Source of the DNA: Bacteroidota bacterium
GTDB lineage: Bacteria > Bacteroidota > Bacteroidia > B-17B0 > Aurantibacillaceae
Reading direction: 5' to 3'
Assembly (NCBI GenBank): GCA_021323535.1
Contig: JAJONO010000023.1
Coordinates: 1 to 64,000, forward strand
DNA: 64,000 bases
Positions 34,700-42,645 of the stretch are shown here, piece after piece; within the stretch, counting starts at the first letter, position 1; each line of letters begins with the position of its first letter. The notes under the pieces are model-generated. The model searched no databases. It had not been told where the DNA came from and worked only from the letters and a program-made list of their open reading frames with translations. Made by a program: the position numbers and the translations under genes.

Positions 34700-37600
34700 A
34701 TGACCGTGATGAAAGATATTGCCTTCCACCAGTTTTTACTCGACAGCATAGAACGTGGAGGATTTACCAACGACGACGTTATTGCCGTTATCATGCCACT
34801 CCTTGAAGAAGTGAACTCATTTCACGCTTCAGGAAAAGTGGCGCCTTTGCATAGAATGGATTCTATCCTGATCACCAATGAAAAACTCGACATTGATGAG
34901 AATCTTGTAAAATCTCCAACAGATAATCTCTCTAAAATAAAAGAGATACTTCCCAACAATAATCAAACCTTTGAAGTCAGCGGACAACTCAAACAATCCA
35001 CCAGCATTGGAGAATATAATTCGGTTAAACTAAAGAACCGTCTCGTTGAAACAAATCTCAACGCGCCTATCACCATGCCGGTATATCTTCTCAACTATAA
35101 GTGTTTTGAGATGGAACTGGGTCACCACGATGCCGTAAGTGATATTTTTGTTTTGGGAATGATACTCGCGGGTCTTTCACTTGGGTTGGATCTTTCTCAG
35201 GAAGATGAACTCACCAGCTTTGTAGACAACCGCGAGAGTATGATCTATCTGAACAGTAAGATCCACCCTTCGATTGCAAACATCATTGTGGGAATGACAG
35301 AGCTCGACAGGAGAAAAAGATGGAAGGACCTTTCGGAGATCATTGACAATTTAAAAAATTACAGGGATTACAACCCTGAAGCTGAATTGGATCTTGCAAC
35401 TGTTGCCGCTGCCAAAAACACTCCCAAACAAAACAGGCAGCAATTTATCCAGGGAAAATTAAGGAACCGTCTCTTTGATACCAGCAGAAGGAACCGCCTT
35501 CTTTATTTTAAACCGAATCTGAAATTTTTAAATCTCTCCGTTTCTTCTGTTCCCGCGGTTTTAAATTACAAAAATATCGATCCTGATTCTCTCTTTTACT
35601 GGAACAAAGATGTTGCCGAAAAAATTACCAAAGGAAAAGACATTTCCCTCTCAAAATACATTCGCTTTGAAGACAATTCTTATATAGCTCCGTCTCTCGA
35701 CAGAATTCGACTTGAAGCCAACAAGGATGTGAACGAATATGGTTTCAGTCAGCTTAGACTTGTTGTAAGTTTTCTGAACTGGTACAACACCAAAGAACAG
35801 GTAACAGAGAAGATCACTTCACCTCTCGTTCTTGTTCCGGTGAATGTAGTAAAGAAAAAAGGAGTGAAGGACCAGTTTATCCTCGAGATAATAGACAGTG
35901 AAGCGGAAATAAATCCGGTGCTTTCTTTTATGCTCAAGGATCTGTATGATATCCGCCTCCCGGAAACCATACAGCTCTCTGAAACAAGTCTCGAAGATTT
36001 TTTTCAGAACCTGAAGATGCAGATCGAGAAAACACGTTCCGGAATTGTTCTTGAGTTTGTAAATAAACCAAAGATCAAGCTGATCCATGCCATGGCGAAA
36101 CAAACATTGTCGCAATACAAACGCAGGGTCAACAAGAACAGAAAAATACAATCTTTTCATAACCTCGATTATTCTTACAGTAACGAAAACTTTCAGCCGC
36201 TTGGTTTGCAGTTGTACAGGAACTATGTAAAGCCAGAATATTCTTCACTTGAATTCCTGATCAATAACGACATTAAACCTGCTACGGCTAACTTTACCGA
36301 TCCTGAGCTCAACGAAACCACACGCGAATTATATCAACTCGATGAAGGCGGATCCAACCCGTTCAAGTGGGAATTTGATACCTGCAATATGGTTCTTGGA
36401 AATTTTAATTACAAAAAAATGTCGTTGGTGAGGGACTACGATACTATCATTGACCAGAAAATTGAAAGCTCCGTATTTGATTCTTTATTCAGCGATCTTC
36501 CGAAAAATCTTACACAGGAAAAAACAAACGATGTAAATGTGGGAGAACAATTCAACGTTGTTCAATCTGATCCTACTCAGAATCGTTCGGTGATCTACTC
36601 ACGTAAGGGAGACAGTTATATTATTCAGGGACCACCAGGCACAGGAAAATCGCAAACCATTTCTAATCTTGTTGCCGACTATTTAGCCAGAGGAAAAAAA
36701 GTACTCTTTGTATGCGAAAAGAGAGCGGCCATCGACGTTGTATATTACCGTCTGAAACAACAGGGCCTCGATCAGTTGTGTTGCCTGATTCACGATTCGC
36801 AAACCGATAAAAAAGGATTTATTCTGAACCTGAAATCTACCTTCGAACAATTCACAAAGAAACCTATCCCGGTGAAAGATGCCGAGATCGACCGCAACAA
36901 TGTGATCACCAAGATAAATATTGAACTCGACCTCATCCGCAGATTTCACCAGAGCATGCAGCACAAACTAGATGATGCGGGTGTAATGATACGCGAATTG
37001 CTTGAGGTGCTGGTGCAGACAAAAAAGCATCTGCGACCTGAACACTTAAATATTTCGGATGGACTTTCGGGATACAAACAATGGTTAGAACACGGAGAAA
37101 CGATTGAAAAACTGGCCCTCACGTTAAAAGAAATTTCAGGTGAACCTTTCTTATCAAAACACCCTCTACGTTTTATCAATGAAAAAGTAATTCGTTATTC
37201 TAAAACAGATCATGAGCTACGGGAAGATCTTTCAAAATCGATGGATCTCCTCAATGAAATTTCAGAACGCCTTGAAATGACCGAGATTCCCGATTCGCTT
37301 AAGCAAACCGTAACTTCAATACGTGAACTTCTTGATCACGCTGCTTTCTTACTTCCTTTCAAGGAGCAGGATAAACTCGAACTGTTGACGCATAAAAGTC
37401 CGCTTCACCAGAAACTCACCGACTCTATCGATCAGTTAGAAAAATTAAATAGTTCGGTAAAGGAAGCGGCCGATAAAAATAAATACTGGAGCAATAAATT
37501 CTCCCAGGCCGATGCCGAGAACGCTTACGAAATTGTATGCAAACACGAAGGCTCTTTCTTTTCTTTCCTAAATGGAAATTTCAGACGCACAAAAAAATCG

Positions 37601-40165
37601 GTGCATCAATCGTATGATTTTACAAAGCACCAGGTAAAACCAACATTAAAACAATTACTCGGAAATTTAAAAGCCGAGTACGATGTAAGCAACAATTATC
37701 AGAAGGAAAAACTGAACATTGAGCAATTCTTTAAGCTTGGTGATGTTTTTGAGTTACTCAACAAACTCAAAGAAACGGGGTCGAAGGTCAACACGCAGGT
37801 TATTCAGTATGTAAAAAATCCTGAAACCAGTCTTTCTACTCTTAATGAATTACAGGGAATAAATTCGTTACTTACAACACTTACCACGCTTCTTAACGAC
37901 AATGCCGATAATATTTCTGAAAAAAATCTCAACGCGGTTGAGCAGATCCTTCAGAGCATGATCGACAAATCGAAAGATCTTGCCGCCATTGCTCCATTGG
38001 TAAAAGAACTCAATAACGCGCATGTTACCCTGAGAAAACTGATCCTGGAACAGGCATTAACACCTGTGCAGGTAAAAGGTTTGCTCACGAAAGCGAGTTT
38101 TGATAAATTTTATAATCTTAACCGGGAAGCCGGAAAAATTGAAGGCGAGAGAATTGTTTATCATACTCAGAAAATTAAAAAATTATATAAGGATCTTCTT
38201 CGTGTTAACGCCGCGTACATCATTTCAAAACAGCAGGACCGTCTTAATAAAATGATACAGCGTTCTGAAATGTCGATGGCCGGTAAAACAAATGCAGAGA
38301 AAGAAGAAAAACGTTCGTTGGTAGAAGGACGAAAAATCCTGGAGAATGAATTCGGAAAAACCATTCGTTTTAAATCTATACGTGATCTGGCTACTTCGGA
38401 GTCTGGGCAGATTATCCGTGAACTGAAACCGGTTTGGCTGATGAGTCCGCTCAGTGTTTCGGATACGCTTCCTTTAAAAACAGATTATTTTGATGTAGTT
38501 ATCTTCGATGAGGCCAGCCAGATTACTTTAGAAGAAGGAATTCCACCGGTTTACCGCGCGTCGCAGGCCATTATTGTGGGCGACGAAATGCAGATGCCTC
38601 CGAGTAATTTCTTCAGCAGCACATCTGCCGATCCGGATGATCTTTGGGAAGAAGATGAAGAAGAATCAAAGTTATTGTCTCTTGATGCGGATAGTTTCCT
38701 GACACAAGGCGCACGAAAATTTCCTTCGGTGATGCTAGGCTGGCACTATAGAAGTAAACACGAATCGCTTATTGGTTTTTCGAATGCTTCGTTCTATAAA
38801 AATGAATTACTAACCATTCCGGACGCACAGGACAATCATCGTGAACTGAAAGAGATCGTCGCTGAAAAAATGGAGAACGCTATTGAAAACGCGTCGTTGC
38901 TTCTTGATCGTCCTATCAGTTATCATTTTCTCAAACATGGGGTTTACGAAAGCAGGAGTAATTCTGCCGAAGCGGATTATATTGCCGAACTCATTCGCAA
39001 TTTATTGTTTCGCAAAAACGGCTTGAGCATTGGCGTGGTTGCTTTTTCGATGGAACAACAGGGAGAAATTGAGAACGCCGTGCAACGTTTATGCAATAGC
39101 GACAAAGAATTTGAAAAGATCATGGAAGAAGAATACAAGAGAATTGAAGACAATCAGTTCGTTGGTATTTTCTTTAAGAATCTTGAAAATGTTCAGGGCG
39201 ACGAGCGTGATATCATTATCATGAGCACCTGTTACGGTTACGATCCTAAAGGAAAAATGATCATGAATTTTGGCCCTATTAACCGTCGCGGCGGAGAAAA
39301 ACGGCTCAATGTAATTTTCTCGCGAGCCAAGAAACACATGTGTGTGGTGAGCTCGATCAAATACACCGATATTAAAAACGAGTACAACGAAGGCGCGAAT
39401 TATTTCAGAAAATATTTACAGTATGCTGCACACGCCAGCAAAGGCGATATGGAAATGGCATCGATGGTGCTGCAGTCTGTTATATCGGATGAAAACAGAA
39501 CTTCAAATGATCTGTATCAAAGCGAAGTCATCAACCAGTTGAGCGAAGCTTTAATAGAAAAAGGGTTCTTCACAAAAACACTTGTTGGCCAATCGCATTT
39601 TAAATGTCATATCGGTATCAAACAAAACCAAAGCGATACTTCTTACGTAGCTGGTATTTTAGTGGATGATCTGCTGCATTACACGAATAATGATTTACTG
39701 GAACAATATTTATTTAAACCTGATCTCTTACGTTACAGCGGTTGGAAAGTGGCGCAGGTATTCGCGAAGGACTGGTATGAAGACAGGGAAAAAGTGCTGA
39801 ATAAAATACTGGCTGTGATCAACAATACCGAAGAGCCTGAAATTGTTCATGAAGCTCCTGACGAAGAAGCTCAGATGCATGAACCTGAAAAAACTGAAGA
39901 AAGCAATCAGCCTGTTGCCGAAGAAAAGGAACCTGTTGTTGAGAAAAATTCTATAGAGACAGTGCGTTTAATAAGCACTGAAAATAACAGCCATAAATTC
40001 TGGGAGGCTTTTGTAGAGGAGAATAACCTGGTAATCACTTACGGAAAAGTAAATACAAAAGGGCAAAAGATCATTAAACCTTTTGACACCAAAGAACAGG
40101 CTGAGACAGAGAAACAAAAACTGGTGAGGCAGAAGCTGGGCAAGGGGTATAAGGAGGATAGATAG
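34700..40165 (+). CDS. Giant helicase: pseudokinase lobe, DUF4011-SF1 helicase, nuclease-like, WGR
   Basis: The 1821-residue protein starts at the ATG one base after the protease stop (an earlier in-frame ATG at 34670 would overlap it). Residues 20-220 look like a protein kinase C-lobe: FHASGKVAPLHRMDSILI for the catalytic loop and SDIFVLGMILAGL for helix F, without any N-lobe. A DUF4011-like segment (about 250-430) leads into a superfamily I helicase of the COG1112/DNA2 type with Walker A GPPGTGKS (644-651), DEAS (1270-1273), GDEMQMPP and RLNVIFSRAK (about 1535). A restriction-endonuclease-like domain (about 1609-1700) and an acidic linker follow. A WGR domain (about 1753-1820, TYGKVNTKGQ) ends it. 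Confidence 0.85.
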   Translation: MTVMKDIAFHQFLLDSIERGGFTNDDVIAVIMPLLEEVNSFHASGKVAPLHRMDSILITNEKLDIDENLVKSPTDNLSKIKEILPNNNQTFEVSGQLKQSTSIGEYNSVKLKNRLVETNLNAPITMPVYLLNYKCFEMELGHHDAVSDIFVLGMILAGLSLGLDLSQEDELTSFVDNRESMIYLNSKIHPSIANIIVGMTELDRRKRWKDLSEIIDNLKNYRDYNPEAELDLATVAAAKNTPKQNRQQFIQGKLRNRLFDTSRRNRLLYFKPNLKFLNLSVSSVPAVLNYKNIDPDSLFYWNKDVAEKITKGKDISLSKYIRFEDNSYIAPSLDRIRLEANKDVNEYGFSQLRLVVSFLNWYNTKEQVTEKITSPLVLVPVNVVKKKGVKDQFILEIIDSEAEINPVLSFMLKDLYDIRLPETIQLSETSLEDFFQNLKMQIEKTRSGIVLEFVNKPKIKLIHAMAKQTLSQYKRRVNKNRKIQSFHNLDYSYSNENFQPLGLQLYRNYVKPEYSSLEFLINNDIKPATANFTDPELNETTRELYQLDEGGSNPFKWEFDTCNMVLGNFNYKKMSLVRDYDTIIDQKIESSVFDSLFSDLPKNLTQEKTNDVNVGEQFNVVQSDPTQNRSVIYSRKGDSYIIQGPPGTGKSQTISNLVADYLARGKKVLFVCEKRAAIDVVYYRLKQQGLDQLCCLIHDSQTDKKGFILNLKSTFEQFTKKPIPVKDAEIDRNNVITKINIELDLIRRFHQSMQHKLDDAGVMIRELLEVLVQTKKHLRPEHLNISDGLSGYKQWLEHGETIEKLALTLKEISGEPFLSKHPLRFINEKVIRYSKTDHELREDLSKSMDLLNEISERLEMTEIPDSLKQTVTSIRELLDHAAFLLPFKEQDKLELLTHKSPLHQKLTDSIDQLEKLNSSVKEAADKNKYWSNKFSQADAENAYEIVCKHEGSFFSFLNGNFRRTKKSVHQSYDFTKHQVKPTLKQLLGNLKAEYDVSNNYQKEKLNIEQFFKLGDVFELLNKLKETGSKVNTQVIQYVKNPETSLSTLNELQGINSLLTTLTTLLNDNADNISEKNLNAVEQILQSMIDKSKDLAAIAPLVKELNNAHVTLRKLILEQALTPVQVKGLLTKASFDKFYNLNREAGKIEGERIVYHTQKIKKLYKDLLRVNAAYIISKQQDRLNKMIQRSEMSMAGKTNAEKEEKRSLVEGRKILENEFGKTIRFKSIRDLATSESGQIIRELKPVWLMSPLSVSDTLPLKTDYFDVVIFDEASQITLEEGIPPVYRASQAIIVGDEMQMPPSNFFSSTSADPDDLWEEDEEESKLLSLDADSFLTQGARKFPSVMLGWHYRSKHESLIGFSNASFYKNELLTIPDAQDNHRELKEIVAEKMENAIENASLLLDRPISYHFLKHGVYESRSNSAEADYIAELIRNLLFRKNGLSIGVVAFSMEQQGEIENAVQRLCNSDKEFEKIMEEEYKRIEDNQFVGIFFKNLENVQGDERDIIIMSTCYGYDPKGKMIMNFGPINRRGGEKRLNVIFSRAKKHMCVVSSIKYTDIKNEYNEGANYFRKYLQYAAHASKGDMEMASMVLQSVISDENRTSNDLYQSEVINQLSEALIEKGFFTKTLVGQSHFKCHIGIKQNQSDTSYVAGILVDDLLHYTNNDLLEQYLFKPDLLRYSGWKVAQVFAKDWYEDREKVLNKILAVINNTEEPEIVHEAPDEEAQMHEPEKTEESNQPVAEEKEPVVEKNSIETVRLISTENNSHKFWEAFVEENNLVITYGKVNTKGQKIIKPFDTKEQAETEKQKLVRQKLGKGYKEDR

Positions 40166-40170
40166 GATAA

Positions 40171-40232
40171 AAACCACCCTTCGTCCGCCGCAGCGGATCA
40201 GGGCAGGCTCCGGACGCAGAGGTTTATTTTTC
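40171..40232 (+). terminator. Terminator-like nested hairpin after the helicase operon
   Basis: AAACC (40171-40175) pairs with GGTTT (40221-40225) and CGTCCG (40182-40187) with CGGACG (40211-40216), followed by ATTTTTCT. An alternative inner hairpin is TCCGC-CGCA-GCGGA (40184-40197). Confidence 0.5.
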
Positions 40233-40347
40233 TGTGTGGTAAAAAGTAAACATAGGTTTCTATCTTCGACAGAAATGGAAAGCAACGCTGTGAAACAGGG
40301 ACTGGAGTCAAGAATACAACTGGAACATTTTTTTACCAAAATTTTAC

Positions 40348-40845
40348 ATGGAAGAACCAAAGTTTACATTACCTGCACAAACGAGAATAGGTCATGTTCA
40401 TTTGAAAGTTTCAAATCTCCAGCGTGCGCTTGATTTTTATTGTGACAAACTTGGTTTTGAACTCACAACTACTTACGGATCACAAGCTGCTTTTATTTCA
40501 GCAGGAGGTTATCACCATCATATAGGATTGAACACCTGGTATAGCGAGGGACTTGGCTCTGCCCCACAACGCTCAGTTGGATTATTTCATACAGCTATTT
40601 TATTTCCCACCCGCAAAGATCTCGCTACAATCTATTACCGTTTACTTAAACTGAATTATCCTTTAACCGGAGCAAGTGATCACGGAGTCTCAGAAGCATT
40701 GTACCTTAATGACCCTGATGGAAACGGAGTGGAATTATATTGGGATCGCCCACAGGATCAATGGCCAAAAAATGACGATGGTTCTTTGAACATGTATACC
40801 AATCCTCTGGACCTGAATAACCTTCTTGACGAATTAAATCGGTGA
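40348..40845 (+). CDS. VOC superfamily (glyoxalase/dioxygenase-like) protein
   Basis: This 165-residue protein has the vicinal oxygen chelate fold with paired beta-alpha-beta-beta-beta modules. GHVHLKVSNLQRALDFYCDKLGFELT (about residues 13-38) opens the first module, and FHTAILFPTRKDLATIYYRLLKLNYP the second. LNDPDGNGVELYWDRP near the end carries the typical metal-ligand Glu. Candidate ligands are the His of GHVHLKV, the HHHIGLN His and that Glu. It resembles CatE-type ring-cleaving dioxygenases more than glyoxalase I. It is a single gene behind the helicase operon; no link to that system is evident. Confidence 0.88.
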   Translation: MEEPKFTLPAQTRIGHVHLKVSNLQRALDFYCDKLGFELTTTYGSQAAFISAGGYHHHIGLNTWYSEGLGSAPQRSVGLFHTAILFPTRKDLATIYYRLLKLNYPLTGASDHGVSEALYLNDPDGNGVELYWDRPQDQWPKNDDGSLNMYTNPLDLNNLLDELNR

Positions 40846-40961
40846 GTTTATACAAAATAAGTTCTTAAAAGAGTGTGTCTAACAGTAAGTAGCTCATTCG
40901 TTAACATCAGACTCTATAAAAAGAGTTTATCGAAGTCTTGAGAAACCTTGAGCATGCTTAC

Positions 40962-41645
40962 TTAGGCCACATATCCCAGAACATTCAGAACATCGTTTTC
41001 CTGAATCTCATTCGCACCACGTCCCAACGACACCTCCGCAAATACTTCATATCTCGTCTTCATGTTCCATGGACGACGTAACACCGTGATCTTATCACAC
41101 ATAAATCCTCCTTTAAAATAATAATTGTTGAGATTGGAAATTTTATCGAAATCATAATTAGGTACCGAACGGGCGATGGTTAAATGCGGATCAATATCAT
41201 GAACACGCTGGTTGAACGCGCCTAGAAGAATTTCATTCACCTGCTTCACAGGTTTGTCGTCCTGAAACTTGAACACAATCGATTTTTTATAGCCGTGATC
41301 GTATATATCAAGATTTTTAAGGTCTATCCTGAAACTATCCAGCCCTTCCAACGCATTTTTAATTTTTGGTACAATGAGCTGCTCATGCATGGCACTCGCA
41401 AATTTAAACAGGGAAATATGAGCAATGGACCACAGATCCGACTCGCTGATGCCAATTTCATAATTGAGAGCGCTTTTCTTTAAGGCAATCTGACGTTTCA
41501 CGTTTTCATCAGGAGCAATAAGAATAAAATATTCGTAACGTTCGCGTGAGCGCTTTTCGGTGTTGTCGAAACGACCCGGCTTCCTGGTTAATACATCATC
41601 ATAACCAAAAAGATTCAACTGAGCATTCATATCCTGTGTTTTCAT
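40962..41645 (-). CDS. 2H phosphoesterase superfamily protein (2'-5' RNA ligase-like)
   Basis: The 227-residue protein carries two H-x-S/T motifs in the expected order and spacing: AHISLFKFAS and DPHLTIARSV. These form the active site of the 2H phosphoesterases (LigT/ThpR, cyclic phosphodiesterases), which act on 2',5' or 2',3'-cyclic nucleotide bonds. The N-terminal 40 residues are a polar extension. There is no signal peptide. It lies between the helicase operon and the MoxR-propeller operon, in the same direction as the latter. A role in nucleotide signalling or RNA end chemistry is possible but is only inference. Confidence 0.82.
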   Translation of the reverse strand: MKTQDMNAQLNLFGYDDVLTRKPGRFDNTEKRSRERYEYFILIAPDENVKRQIALKKSALNYEIGISESDLWSIAHISLFKFASAMHEQLIVPKIKNALEGLDSFRIDLKNLDIYDHGYKKSIVFKFQDDKPVKQVNEILLGAFNQRVHDIDPHLTIARSVPNYDFDKISNLNNYYFKGGFMCDKITVLRRPWNMKTRYEVFAEVSLGRGANEIQENDVLNVLGYVA

Positions 41646-41708
41646 ATTTCAAAATTACTACAGGATATAGGGAAGTATTGCTACAATTTGTAGAATGCCT
41701 TGAAATCG

Positions 41709-42560
41709 TTACCTGGCCTCCTTTACAAGCTTCTTTACATGTGAAACTGAGCCTGTTTTGTACCTTAAAAAGTAACAGCCCGAAGGTAGATCGGGATCAA
41801 AACCGATCTTCATTTTCTTGTCCTTTACCTCCACATTCATTTTAACTTCTCTTCCCAACAGGTCAGACATCATAATATCCGAAACATCAGCCTCGTTCAG
41901 CTCAATGTAAATTGCATTACTTATCGGATTAGGGTAAATCCTGGGATAATCTTTACGCCCTTCCCTCAATCCGGTAGTGATCTGTGATGAAGAATATTCT
42001 TTGATAAGACAGGTATCCTTTGTACTGCATTGCAGTTTTATCCAGCCATAAGCTGTCATGTTTCCGTTCTGATATTTCACGCCCAGATATTTATCACCGC
42101 CAATCCAATCGTTCACATTTTTATTCCCACCGCCAGCTCCGGAATGATCGGTAAAGTATAAGGTGGTGTTATCCCATACAGTTCCTGAAGCATTGATTTG
42201 CTCACCAGGGTTCAAAGGTTTTGCCACTTTTGTAACATTCCAACCCGGTCCACCCGGTACAAATACCGAATCCCACCTTCCAAAGCTGATGGATACATTC
42301 GGATCGAGGGAAGTTACCTTAATGTAGGCCGCGCTTCCCGAAGAGCTCACTGCGCCATGCGCCGTAAATTCAAGGTCGTATGAAGGGTTGTTAAAGATAC
42401 TCACACTATAAGTATCATTGGTATATGGAACAACCACGTAATTTATCATCACATCAGGGTTGATGTCCATGTAATTTGCAAGAAATGTTCCTGCGGTATA
42501 AACCTGGCTATAAGATCTTGTTAAAAAGGCGATAAAAAACAGGAATAAATTTTTTTTCAT
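41709..42560 (-). CDS. Secreted protein with T9SS sorting domain
   Basis: The ATG at 42560 gives a signal peptide MKKNLFLFFIAFLTRSYSQ. The central part (about residues 20-205) is beta-rich with no recognised domain; it contains NDWIGGDKYLGVKYQNGNMTAYGWIKLQC, a motif seen in many T9SS secreted proteins of unknown role. The C-terminus (IYPNPISNAIYI ... LPSGCYFLRYKTGSVSHVKKLVKEA) is a type A sorting domain, so it is exported through type IX secretion. An inverted repeat touches the start codon (42562-42586). It follows the propeller operon on the same strand after an 85-base gap and need not be functionally linked. Confidence 0.82.
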   Translation of the reverse strand: MKKNLFLFFIAFLTRSYSQVYTAGTFLANYMDINPDVMINYVVVPYTNDTYSVSIFNNPSYDLEFTAHGAVSSSGSAAYIKVTSLDPNVSISFGRWDSVFVPGGPGWNVTKVAKPLNPGEQINASGTVWDNTTLYFTDHSGAGGGNKNVNDWIGGDKYLGVKYQNGNMTAYGWIKLQCSTKDTCLIKEYSSSQITTGLREGRKDYPRIYPNPISNAIYIELNEADVSDIMMSDLLGREVKMNVEVKDKKMKIGFDPDLPSGCYFLRYKTGSVSHVKKLVKEAR

Positions 42561-42561
42561 G

Positions 42562-42586
42562 AGCAATGTATTTCTGAAACATTGCT
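42562..42586 (-). promoter_or_regulatory. Inverted repeat abutting the start codon
   Basis: AGCAATGT (42562-42569) and ACATTGCT (42579-42586) are perfect complements around nine bases. On the minus strand the hairpin ends one base before the ATG at 42560. It could be an operator or a translation-blocking hairpin. Confidence 0.45.
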
Positions 42587-42645
42587 AAAAAAACATACCA
42601 CGGCAATAAGTTTGTTATTACAAGAAGATCGGGAAAAATTTCCTG

